Part shown: in pieces, positions 7,361-14,540 of the stretch
Numbering within the stretch: the stretch's first letter is position 1
How the letters are laid out: every line of letters starts with the position of its first letter
From: Sporolactobacillus vineae DSM 21990 = SL153
GTDB taxonomy: Bacteria; Bacillota; Bacilli; Bacillales; Sporolactobacillaceae
NCBI RefSeq assembly: GCF_000377985.1
Contig: NZ_KB899059.1
Span: 1 to 40,772, forward strand
DNA: 40,772 bases
Direction: 5' to 3'
Translations under genes and position numbers: made by a program
Notes under the pieces: model-generated
What the model saw: only the letters and a program-made list of their open reading frames with translations
Databases searched by the model: none
What the model was told of the DNA's origin: nothing

Positions 7361-9709
7361 TTATGGAGCAACAGGAGCCGAAGAAGATGCAGCAGTTGAG
7401 CTGCTGTCACTTGGCTGCTGCGAAGCCGCTGCAGTTGATGAACTATTCCCATCATCAGAAGGCTGACTCGATGTCGCTGCTGCCGGTGACGAGCTGTCTG
7501 ACTCCAACTGTGACGGATCAGAACTGTCTGCAGATGCTGATGGTGCTGTTGATGAACTTGAATCCGTGGTCGCACTATTTGTTGAGTCCGCGGCTGCCGG
7601 TGCTGAACTGCCTGTGTCGCCTGAATCTGCCGTTGTCTCCGGATCACTTAAGCTTTCACTATAATCCGGATCTGAAGCATCGATCGTATTGATGATTCTT
7701 ATGGTGCCGTCCGTTATCTCAAACACGTGCCATACATAGCCATTACCTGTTGTCGGGACGTTCAGCGTCTTCACAAGATGGCCGTCACGGTACAATTCTA
7801 CTTCCGCCTGACTCTGGCTTAACTCTGTATCATTACCATGTGAAAAATTATAAACGAAATATCTGTAAGTGGTACCGGGCGTTTCCTGGAAACTTGTTAT
7901 TGTCTCAGGTCCGTAGGCATCCGTATCATCATGGTCCAGTTCTGCCAATGTTGTGCCATTGCTGTCCTGTACCGCCGTATTGCCATAATAAACTTGATTT
8001 GTAGTCGAAGGATCGCTTGCGTCGACCCATGCAAGATGGGAATCCAGATCATCCGGCTCGGCATCCCAGGTCAAAACAACCTGGAAAGCTGCCTGTCCCT
8101 GTTTGATGATCGTTTCATTTTGCGACGTCGTCGCTCCGGACATCACTGTTATCTGTTCACTCTTCGTGACATAATCTGTTCCTGAATAGTTAACCGTATA
8201 GGTTCCCGGTTTCAAAGCTGCGATTGTGTAATTCCCGTTCTGATCGGTGGTCCCAGATGCTGCTTCTGAACCATCAGCATTTAACACATGCACTGTGGCA
8301 CCAGAGACAGGCGCTCCACTCTGTGCATCCGTAATTGTTCCTGAAATGCCGCCGGTTGGCTGCGGTGTCGGCGCCGGCTGCTCCGGATTTGAAGGAACAG
8401 GCTGCGGCGTTGCTGCAACTGGTGATGATGCCGGCGCAGATGGACCAACCGGGGAAGCAGCTGTCGGCTGCGATCCCGTCAAAGAATGAGTGGTTGTTCC
8501 TCCTGAAGCGATCGGCTGTGTCGCAACGGGTTGCGGTGTTGCTGTGACGGGCCGTGTAGCCGAACCGGATTGCGGATGAAGCACATCCGTACCAGTTGTT
8601 GCCGCCGCGGTTTGGGAGAGCTGTGTTGTTTGTGTCGCAGCAACAGGTTGAGAAGACTGTGCCGGCTGTTCCAATTGAGTCGACCCGGTGGCTGCCGCAG
8701 CGTCAGATGCATTTTCTGTCGACGGTGTCGGTGCCTTATTTACATCGAGGGTTACAGTATCCCGTTTGCCATTCGCTTCAGCTGTGACCTTTGCTGTTCC
8801 TGTCTGTTCCGATGAGAAATATACGGTCTCTCCTTCCTGAGCAGAGAGATCACCCGCACCGCTGGTAACAGACCAAAGCGGATTAACGCTGAATGTTTTC
8901 CCATCTGCATCTTTCCCGACTGCTTTCAGCTGGATTCGCTGACCCGGCGTCGCCTGTGTCGTGGATGTCTGAATCTGAAGTGATGTGAGAACATGCTTGC
9001 TGACCTTTATATTCTTCTGTTCCGAAATCGAGCCCATTTTTGCCATTACGGACTCATCACCATTTTTATTGCCCGTAAATGTATTCTGTTTCCCCGTCTT
9101 CGAAGACAGGTTCCCCAGATCACCGGGGATCAGCGACCAGCTGGCCTCAACAAGTTCTCCCTTGGCATCAGGCGATTTTTTATAAATTGTCTTGAGATGA
9201 GCCGACGTGCCGATCTGAACATTATTTTTGTCCGACTCAATGGAAATGCTCTGGCTCATTTGCCCTAATTTATCTGCGAACTGGCCATCTTTCGTTTTCG
9301 AATACCCATTGTCAAGATCACGGATCGCTGCCAGCACATCACCGCGTGCCAGATCGGTATCACTTAACCCGAGATAGAGCCTGGGCTCATCGGGCAACAA
9401 CTTTATCCCTGCTTTCAGCACCTGAACTGCAGGTTTGTACATCTTCAGCGCCAGGTAAGACTTTGCCAAACCAATACGTGCTTCCACATTGTTCGGATCA
9501 ATGCTCAAAACCTTCTTATAAGCAATGATCGCTTCTTTGTACTTATGTTCCTTGTAGTAATGATTACCTAATGACAGCTCCTGCTGAATCGTATGCTGTT
9601 TCACAATCTGAATGGTGAAATATGTACCAAAACCGCCCAATAGCAAAAGAAGTACAAGAATAATGAGAATGGATCGCTTTCTTCCAGGCTTTTCTTCCGT
9701 CTCTTCCAT
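7361..9709 (-). CDS. Membrane-anchored TPR / Ig-like / CarboxypepD_reg / YfaP-like surface protein
   Basis: A 782-residue type II membrane protein and first gene of the unit. Order: short charged N-terminus, membrane segment (13-37), TPR repeats (about 42-145, e.g. YKEAIIAYKKVLSIDPNN), two beta-rich segments of which 240-323 resembles a bacterial Ig-like (Big) domain, and a Thr/Gln/Pro-rich linker (325-452). A carboxypeptidase-regulatory-like domain follows (453-525, GTITDAQSGAPVSGATVHV), then a beta domain beginning VVLTWDAEPDDLDSHLAWV (545-672) that resembles the YfaP/DUF2135 type. The end is a 100-residue Ser/Ala/Thr tail with no LPXTG motif. Nearly everything should lie outside the cell. 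Start: ATG preceded by AGGAGGAAAATTTTAT. Function unknown; it may be the cargo, the sensor or a structural part of the exporter-kinase system. Confidence 0.85.
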   Translation of the reverse strand: MEETEEKPGRKRSILIILVLLLLLGGFGTYFTIQIVKQHTIQQELSLGNHYYKEHKYKEAIIAYKKVLSIDPNNVEARIGLAKSYLALKMYKPAVQVLKAGIKLLPDEPRLYLGLSDTDLARGDVLAAIRDLDNGYSKTKDGQFADKLGQMSQSISIESDKNNVQIGTSAHLKTIYKKSPDAKGELVEASWSLIPGDLGNLSSKTGKQNTFTGNKNGDESVMAKMGSISEQKNIKVSKHVLTSLQIQTSTTQATPGQRIQLKAVGKDADGKTFSVNPLWSVTSGAGDLSAQEGETVYFSSEQTGTAKVTAEANGKRDTVTLDVNKAPTPSTENASDAAAATGSTQLEQPAQSSQPVAATQTTQLSQTAAATTGTDVLHPQSGSATRPVTATPQPVATQPIASGGTTTHSLTGSQPTAASPVGPSAPASSPVAATPQPVPSNPEQPAPTPQPTGGISGTITDAQSGAPVSGATVHVLNADGSEAASGTTDQNGNYTIAALKPGTYTVNYSGTDYVTKSEQITVMSGATTSQNETIIKQGQAAFQVVLTWDAEPDDLDSHLAWVDASDPSTTNQVYYGNTAVQDSNGTTLAELDHDDTDAYGPETITSFQETPGTTYRYFVYNFSHGNDTELSQSQAEVELYRDGHLVKTLNVPTTGNGYVWHVFEITDGTIRIINTIDASDPDYSESLSDPETTADSGDTGSSAPAAADSTNSATTDSSSSTAPSASADSSDPSQLESDSSSPAAATSSQPSDDGNSSSTAAASQQPSDSSSTAASSSAPVAP

Positions 9710-9742
9710 ATAAAATTTTCCTCCTATTCCTCATAATCTCAT

Positions 9743-9771
9743 ATTATAGGTATAAAGAACCTGGTACTAAT
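9743..9771 (-). promoter_or_regulatory. Possible promoter of the kinase/FHA-ABC unit
   Basis: Reading the minus strand, a perfect TATAAT (9743-9748) lies about 33 bp upstream of the ATG of the first gene, ahead of its AGGAGG site. The hexamer 17 bp further upstream (ATTAGT) is a poor -35 match, so this is a candidate only. The surrounding 150 bp are very AT-rich. Confidence 0.25.
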
Positions 9772-9932
9772 GAATTAAATATAGCATAAATTATCCAGTT
9801 AATGATTCCTAATTGTTAAAATATATTGAACAGCATTACTTAAGGGCCATTAATATATCCCATTTTATTTTAAAAGATTATTTTTGACATAATAAAATAA
9901 ACCACGAAAATAAATTATATGGCTCCCTGATT

Positions 9933-9982
9933 GATTACGGCCAACGGAATGTACCACCTGGCACAGTTCGTTGGCCGTAATC
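9933..9982. repeat. Perfect 14-bp inverted repeat
   Basis: GATTACGGCCAACG (9933-9946) is matched exactly by its reverse complement CGTTGGCCGTAATC (9969-9982) around a 22-nt spacer. No T-tract follows on either strand, so it does not look like an intrinsic terminator. It could be an operator, a cruciform, or the end of a mobile element. Confidence 0.6.
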
Positions 9983-10133
9983 ACCCTAATCCGAATCCGA
10001 ACAATCATTCGATTACGTCAAAATTCAATCGACTTCTAATGAGGAATGAAGTGAACATCCAGAAGAAAGTCGGCATTAAAGCAACAGTAAAAAAGCCTGA
10101 ATACCTTGATTTAAAAGGAATCAGACTCGATTA

Positions 10134-10159
10134 TTGGTATAAATACACGGGAATGCAGG
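10134..10159 (+). repeat. Solo transposon terminal inverted repeat
   Basis: TTGGTATAA, five bases ATACA, then CGGGAATGCAGG matches the TIR of the four-gene transposon found at 14131-18528 and of the MITE-like element at 19102-19271. The interior-side bases GATTA and the outer flank TTGAAAGA are also shared with the left end at 14131. No partner end was found in this gap, so it is probably a relic of an excised or deleted copy. Confidence 0.6.
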
Positions 10160-10285
10160 TTGAAAGATCATTGATCAAGGATCTTAATCATGTCAACAGA
10201 TTACGTGGAGGGGCTGTTACCCTATATAATGTTTCTGATAATCATCTGATACACGGCGGATTTGATCCCCAATCTGCTTTAGGCA

Positions 10286-11389
10286 TCATCCTCCGATTGC
10301 CCTGTTATAAGTCAGGTCGAAATCAAATTTGCCCTTGACGCCTTTTATCGTGCAGTTAGTATCCCGATGCTGCCAGACATCGGCTTTCATCCCGAGTGTT
10401 GCATTGTAGCGCGCGATCCAGAGTAGATTGCCTTTGAGCAGCAGCTTGGAAGGAATCAGTCTTTCCTGATAATAATAATAGTTTGAGTAGATGCCCACAT
10501 GTGTATATCCCTTTTTCTTGAGTTCGTTAATAAAGGCATTAACTTCATTTGTAAGATCTGTTTGATTGTGTGTCAAATTCTTATATTCAACATCGACAAA
10601 AGCATACCCAAGCAGTTTCTTTACAGGATTCATCTGTCTCGCAAACTGATCGGCTTCAAGTTGTGCGTCACTAATTTTTGTCGCATCAAACATATGGTAC
10701 GCGTGCGCCTTAAGACCGGCTTTGCTGGCATTTTGAACATCTTGAACAAAATAAGATTTTGTTCCTGCAACCGGATAATCTTTTCCCTCGCTTGCTTTAA
10801 TGATTGCAAAATGGAAGCCCGCCTGTTTCACTTTTTTAAAGTCCAGTCCACCGGAAGCCGATGACTGATCATAAAATAAATCGATTCCCCTTTTTGCATA
10901 GCGGACCACATGGCTGTCATAGGTCACGGCATAGCCGTGATAGCCACCTGAATAACCAATGGTCAGCCAATGCCCCTGTTTGGCATATACCTTGATCGGC
11001 GTCGCAAGGTAGAGTGTGGTTTTCATCGTCTTTCCGGTGAGTATCGAGTGCAGATACACCGTATCCGCCGCATAACCTGTGTAACGCACTTTCGGACTCC
11101 CGCCGGCAACATACTTTTTGTATGTATAAGCAATTTTATTTTTATAATTGATCCGGTAGTAGCTTCCGATTGAACGATAAACAAAGACAGGTGCGTTCGC
11201 CGGCAGTTTCCCGACGACTTTGCTGGAACTGCTCGCTTTTGAATGAATGGTGATCGTCCTGGAAGCGTGTTTGACTAAAGCTCCTGAGGCATGAGCTACT
11301 AATGGTTCTCCTGTTATGATTATTGATGAAATCAGGAAAGCAGCAATCAGCATCGGAAATAACAATAGTCTTGCATATTTTTTCCTCAT
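10286..11389 (-). CDS. Secreted GH25 muramidase (lysozyme) with N-terminal SH3-like modules
   Basis: A 367-residue exported protein predicted to hydrolyse the beta-1,4 MurNAc-GlcNAc bond of peptidoglycan. A signal peptide covers about residues 1-34 (ends AHA). Residues 40-165 hold two SH3-like wall-binding segments rich in Tyr and Lys. The GH25 domain occupies about 166-367: RGIDLFYDQS (Asp170), GFHFAIIKASEG, GLKAHAYHMFDA, FVDVEY (264-269, the D-x-E pair Asp266/Glu268 expected at the active site), LLWIARYN, ADVWQH and the C-terminal FDFDLTYN. All key residues are present, so it should be active. RBS GGAGGAACTGT precedes the ATG. Transcribed divergently from the nuclease gene and independent of the kinase unit. 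Confidence 0.92.
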   Translation of the reverse strand: MRKKYARLLLFPMLIAAFLISSIIITGEPLVAHASGALVKHASRTITIHSKASSSSKVVGKLPANAPVFVYRSIGSYYRINYKNKIAYTYKKYVAGGSPKVRYTGYAADTVYLHSILTGKTMKTTLYLATPIKVYAKQGHWLTIGYSGGYHGYAVTYDSHVVRYAKRGIDLFYDQSSASGGLDFKKVKQAGFHFAIIKASEGKDYPVAGTKSYFVQDVQNASKAGLKAHAYHMFDATKISDAQLEADQFARQMNPVKKLLGYAFVDVEYKNLTHNQTDLTNEVNAFINELKKKGYTHVGIYSNYYYYQERLIPSKLLLKGNLLWIARYNATLGMKADVWQHRDTNCTIKGVKGKFDFDLTYNRAIGG

Positions 11390-11488
11390 ACAGTTCCTCC
11401 ACGGAAATATCTATCCCTTAATCTACCAGAATTTCGAATTAAGAACTACCATGAAATTCTTATTTTTATGGCAAACATCAAATTTTTC

Positions 11489-11517
11489 TTGACATTATGA
11501 TGGATAAAATATACTTT
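11489..11517 (+). promoter_or_regulatory. Promoter of the nuclease gene with a long leader
   Basis: TTGACA (11489-11494) is followed by TATACT (11510-11515, 15-bp spacing) or the weaker TACTTT (11512-11517, 17-bp spacing). Transcription would start near 11523, giving a leader of about 130 nt before the TTG start at 11652. The leader contains short inverted repeats, including ACCC...GGGT near 11574-11591 and a TGTGTACTCT/AGAGTTACA hairpin near 11598-11622, so it may fold; no known riboswitch class was recognised. Confidence 0.45.
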
Positions 11518-11651
11518 CAAAGCATAAATACACACTTTTGTCTCTTAATTAAAGACTAAGCTACCGTTTTCAAACCCGATAGCTGGGTGCGCCTGCTGTG
11601 TACTCTTGATGAGAGTTACATGGAAAAGTATCTATTGGGGGGAATTACATC

Positions 11652-12503
11652 TTGCATTCTCTTAGGAAAGTATTGCTTACAGTAACACTGGCGTTCAGTC
11701 TGATCCTGTCTTCTTCACTGGTTGCAGCTCCCGCCGTCACACAGGCGGCATCCTACCCAAAAGGGGCGGTAGCTGCAACTATAGCCAAAGAGGTTGACGG
11801 CGACTCGATTTACGTCCGGCTTCATGGTAAAAAAGTGGAGATACGTATGCTGCTGATTGACACACCGGAGACACATGATCCGCGATATGGTGTTGAACCA
11901 TATGGGCCGACCGCCTCAGCCTTTGCAAAGAAAGAGCTTCCTGTCGGCAGTCATATCCGCCTTCAGGAAGGGGTGAAAGGGCATCGGTACGACAAGTATC
12001 ATCGCTTACTGGCCTTCATCTATACAGCCAGAGGGCACCTCTATAACTATGACGTTATCCGTGCCGGCTATGCCCGGGTCGCTTACGTTTACAAGCCGAA
12101 CACTCAGCATTTGAGCTCCCTTCGTGCAGCCCAAAACGCAGCAAAGAAAAAGAAACTCGGGATCTGGAAAATCAAAGGATATGTGACAACCGGCGGCTAT
12201 CGATATCAGGTTCATACGTTAAAGAAACCAACGACAGCCTATCGAATATCAGGAGGACTGACCGTGTCACGCGGCCAGTATGCATCGGTCACAGTTGCGG
12301 CTAAAAAAGGAACAAAAGCCACGATTAAAGTCTACTACAGCTCAGGTGCCAGCAAAGCCAAGGGTCTCGGGACAAAGTATGCCGGCAGCAACGGGAAAAT
12401 TACATGGAAATGGCGTGTGGGCACGAACACAAAAAAAGGAAAATATCGCGTAGTCATTAAAATTGGCGGAAAGTCTATCACCAAATATCTCTATGTAAAA
12501 TGA
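11652..12503 (+). CDS. Secreted thermonuclease (SNase-like) with C-terminal beta domain
   Basis: A 283-residue exported nuclease of the staphylococcal nuclease family, which cleaves DNA and RNA with Ca2+. The signal peptide covers about 1-33 (TQAA). The SNase domain runs about 40-175: VDGDSIYV (Asp51), EIRMLLIDTPE (Arg65, Asp70, Glu73), EPYGPTASAF, YDKYHRLLAFIY (Arg118). These correspond to Asp21, Arg35, Asp40, Glu43 and Arg87 of the classical enzyme, with the same spacing, so the active site is complete. Residues 195-283 form an extra beta-rich domain (TWKWRVGTNTKKGKYRVVIKIGGK) resembling an Ig-like module. Start: TTG at 11652, the only start in frame before the signal peptide, with GGGGGGA 9-10 nt upstream. 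Likely role: degrading external DNA or biofilm DNA. Confidence 0.92.
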   Translation: MHSLRKVLLTVTLAFSLILSSSLVAAPAVTQAASYPKGAVAATIAKEVDGDSIYVRLHGKKVEIRMLLIDTPETHDPRYGVEPYGPTASAFAKKELPVGSHIRLQEGVKGHRYDKYHRLLAFIYTARGHLYNYDVIRAGYARVAYVYKPNTQHLSSLRAAQNAAKKKKLGIWKIKGYVTTGGYRYQVHTLKKPTTAYRISGGLTVSRGQYASVTVAAKKGTKATIKVYYSSGASKAKGLGTKYAGSNGKITWKWRVGTNTKKGKYRVVIKIGGKSITKYLYVK

Positions 12504-12548
12504 AAAATCCCAACAGAACATAAAACTGGTCATTTCACATTAAAAATT

Positions 12549-12597
12549 AAAGTACGGAAGCAGCAAGGAATGAATCGAGCTGTTTTCGTACTTTTTT
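12549..12597 (+). terminator. Intrinsic terminator after the nuclease gene
   Basis: AAAGTACGGAAGCAGC (12549-12564) pairs imperfectly with GCTGTTTTCGTACTTT (12579-12594), and the second arm runs into TTTTTT. The A-rich first arm means it could also act on the convergent gene ending at 12690. Confidence 0.8.
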
Positions 12598-12689
12598 GTT
12601 AACTGCAGATTAACTTTGTTTCATCAAATGTCCTAAGGATCTACTTGATCTAGTACGGTAGGGTATTTGATATTATCATAATGAAATCC

Positions 12690-14117
12690 TTAAAATTTCG
12701 TTCTGATCAATTCCGGATAGGAGTTAAACAACATGTAACCGTAGCTTCCGTCGAAAGCCATTCCTTCTGTTTCGCGGGTATTCATGCTGACCGGTATTTT
12801 CGAACTGTATGACTTATAGTTACGAACATCGATGCCAACAAAAGTATTGTCACTGCTGATGTAGAGACGATGATTCTTCTTATTGTACGTCAGCCCCTGA
12901 AAATACTTGCCGATCGGATACTTCACTCTGAATGCCGGTTTCACGGAGACTTTGCTGCCTGAAATGGTACCTTTGAGAATAACATAGCTTGCTTTGTAGC
13001 CTCCCGACAGCGAACCGGGCAGTCCAAGATAGAAATGGCTGCCATCGATCATCGCCAGCGTATGCGGATTGTATTCATTTTTGGTTGCGCTGTTTCTCAG
13101 TCTGAACTTCCATTGTTTGTTCATATTCATGTTCTTGTCGTAGCGAACCAAAGTGATGTATTTTCCGGTTCCCTTTAAGTTTGAATGTGCAAAATCCGTA
13201 TCCTGAAGCATGTAGAGCGACTGACCATCCGTCGACAGTGTCTGCCCATGTCCAATAGTTTTCGGACCGCTGATACGCATCGTATTGAAGAAACTGTCGG
13301 CACCGGCCGCCCTGTAGCCGTTTCTCACGTACCCGGCGTATTTTTTTGACTTATTCGGATCCACATATTTATACCAATAGGCAGACCGGAAATCTTCATT
13401 TTTCCTTGCCATACCGGACGGCAGCTTCATTGGAAACTTTGTAATATATCCTTGATTGGTGAAAGTCGACCAGGTCGTATACAGATTACCACCAAGGACA
13501 ACAAAACTTTGTGGATTAGTCAGCTGCCCGTCTTTTATAGGAGAAGAAATGCTGCTCTTATAATGTTTATCAAGAAAAGGAAGCCAGGCATAAGTTCTGA
13601 ATGTGTACCTCGCACCACTTGTCTTGTACGTTTTAATCTTTACCTTATTTAGTGCTACGTTCATTCTTCCGTAAATTTTACGACCGGAATCTCCTTTTTT
13701 TCCAAGTTTTACATCATAATACCTGGAATTGTTCACAATTCTTAACTTCGACCAGTTCTGACTAACACTGATTGTCTGAACGGACAAGGTTTGCGCTGAA
13801 CTTCTTGGCGCAACGTATTTGCCCTTTTTTAAATACTTTTTATAAATGTACACATAGTGATTTGCGTATTTGACCGTATACCAGCTCTTCGAGTATTTAT
13901 AGACGCTAACATTCTTGTGTTTTGAAATATGACCGAGTATTCTGCTCTTTCCGCTGGCACTTCTGTGATAAGGCGCCGTACTTAACGTATACGCAGTATA
14001 CTGATATTTCAGTGATGCGGCATCCGTTAAAGCTGGTGTAAGAAGTGCAAAGAAAAGTACCAGGGCAGCCGTAATAATCATGATTTGCCCGGAAATTTTT
14101 TTCAACATGCTTTTCAT
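12690..14117 (-). CDS. Secreted protein with SH3-like module and beta-propeller-like repeats
   Basis: A 475-residue exported protein of unknown function. A signal peptide covers about 1-34 (ending TDAA). Residues 38-100 form an SH3-like segment whose end, YIYKKYLKKGKYVAP, resembles the module of the neighbouring muramidase. Residues 115-475 contain repeated beta-strand blocks (SFVVLGGNLYTTW, HGQTLSTDGQSLYMLQD, HTLAMIDGSHFYLGLPG, QGLTYNKKNHRLYISSD, EGMAFDGSYGYMLFN) reminiscent of a beta-propeller; no enzyme motif is evident. The start may be ATG 14117 or the codon for Met4. The left end of a transposon begins at 14131, only 13 bp upstream, so the native promoter and probably part of the ribosome binding site have been displaced. 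Expression may be altered or lost. Confidence 0.75.
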   Translation of the reverse strand: MKSMLKKISGQIMIITAALVLFFALLTPALTDAASLKYQYTAYTLSTAPYHRSASGKSRILGHISKHKNVSVYKYSKSWYTVKYANHYVYIYKKYLKKGKYVAPRSSAQTLSVQTISVSQNWSKLRIVNNSRYYDVKLGKKGDSGRKIYGRMNVALNKVKIKTYKTSGARYTFRTYAWLPFLDKHYKSSISSPIKDGQLTNPQSFVVLGGNLYTTWSTFTNQGYITKFPMKLPSGMARKNEDFRSAYWYKYVDPNKSKKYAGYVRNGYRAAGADSFFNTMRISGPKTIGHGQTLSTDGQSLYMLQDTDFAHSNLKGTGKYITLVRYDKNMNMNKQWKFRLRNSATKNEYNPHTLAMIDGSHFYLGLPGSLSGGYKASYVILKGTISGSKVSVKPAFRVKYPIGKYFQGLTYNKKNHRLYISSDNTFVGIDVRNYKSYSSKIPVSMNTRETEGMAFDGSYGYMLFNSYPELIRTKF

Positions 14118-14156
14118 CTTTTTCTTTCAACCTGCATTTCAGGTGATTTATACCAA

Positions 14157-14346
14157 TAATCAGGCTTACTATAGCCTTGTTGATAACCAATCAACGGGTG
14201 TTTTCCGTTAAGAGTGCGGGAAAGTGTGCGTCGCTACGGATTCGTCGTTTGTGCAGTGTCACTTGTTTCAAAATTTCATCATGAACTTCCTGATCTGCTT
14301 ATTACTTATAAACGTTATGAGTCCCGTTGCTTTGAAAAAGCCATTT
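14157..14346 (+). pseudogene. Left-end fragment of the transposon with truncated DUF6431-type gene
   Basis: From 14168 the sequence repeats the start of the zinc-ribbon gene at 14532 onward, but 78 bp are missing where the full copy has CGGGAAAG twice (14581-14588 and 14659-14666); the fragment carries CGGGAAAG once (14217-14224). This is the signature of a deletion between 8-bp direct repeats. It removes both Cys residues of the first CPCC motif. Homology stops at GCCATTT (14346), so only about 60 codons remain. Confidence 0.7.
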
Positions 14347-14505
14347 TGTTATTGATGCCTGATTTTGGCCGAAAGTTGACGGGATTGCCTGTCCAATAAG
14401 TGCCAGCTATAATGTCCGTAGGACTTTATAGCTGGCACTTATTTTGCGAAAGGAAAAGGGTATCCCTTTTATCGTGTAATGCGACCTACACGAGGGATAC
14501 CCCTA
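14347..14505. other. Foreign spacer with two strong hairpins
   Basis: This stretch interrupts two transposon copies. AATAAGTGCCAGCTATAA (14395-14412) pairs perfectly over 18 bp with 14426-14443, and the loop contains a further GTCC/GGAC stem. A second structure has GGGTATCCC (14458-14466) pairing with GGGATACCC (14494-14502) and an inner TCGTGTA/TACACGA stem. Just before the first hairpin an open frame ends MPDFGRKLTGLPVQ then TAA (14397-14399). It may be the tail of another insertion sequence with its terminator and end; I do not recognise the family. Confidence 0.5.
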
Positions 14506-14540
14506 AACCAATAATATGATTATTATATCAGACTATAGCC

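Larger units (their letters stand above)
9772..10285. other. Gene-poor stretch with one doubtful small ORF
   Basis: This gap lies beyond the start of the kinase unit and before the 3' end of the muramidase gene. It is AT-rich up to about 9930, then holds a 14-bp inverted repeat and, on the plus strand, an open frame that could start at the ATG at 10039 and runs into antisense of the muramidase gene, ending at 10338. The translated product (MRNEVNIQKKVGIKA...) matches no family I recognise, lacks a convincing ribosome binding site and contains a transposon-end sequence at 10134-10159. I regard it as debris of a gene or mobile element, not a functional gene. Confidence 0.4.

Noticed and set aside
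7361-7640. Possible LPXTG-type wall anchor at the end of the Ser/Ala-rich tail
   Set aside because: No LPXTG motif, hydrophobic segment or basic tail at the C-terminus; anchoring is by the N-terminal membrane helix.
7300-8815. Several long frames (both strands) over the Ser/Thr/Pro/Gln-rich parts of the TPR surface protein
   Set aside because: Low-complexity codons keep alternative frames open; products are compositionally biased and lack starts with ribosome binding sites.
10039-10338. Plus-strand ORF next to the muramidase gene as a real gene
   Set aside because: No ribosome binding site, a transposon end inside it and a 3' end antisense to the muramidase gene; kept only as doubtful content of the gap.
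11540-11651. Nuclease leader considered as a c-di-GMP or c-di-AMP riboswitch
   Set aside because: None of the conserved core sequences of those classes could be identified by eye.
14395-14502. Hairpin pair considered as part of a CRISPR array
   Set aside because: Only two unrelated palindromes, no regularly spaced direct repeats and no cas genes.
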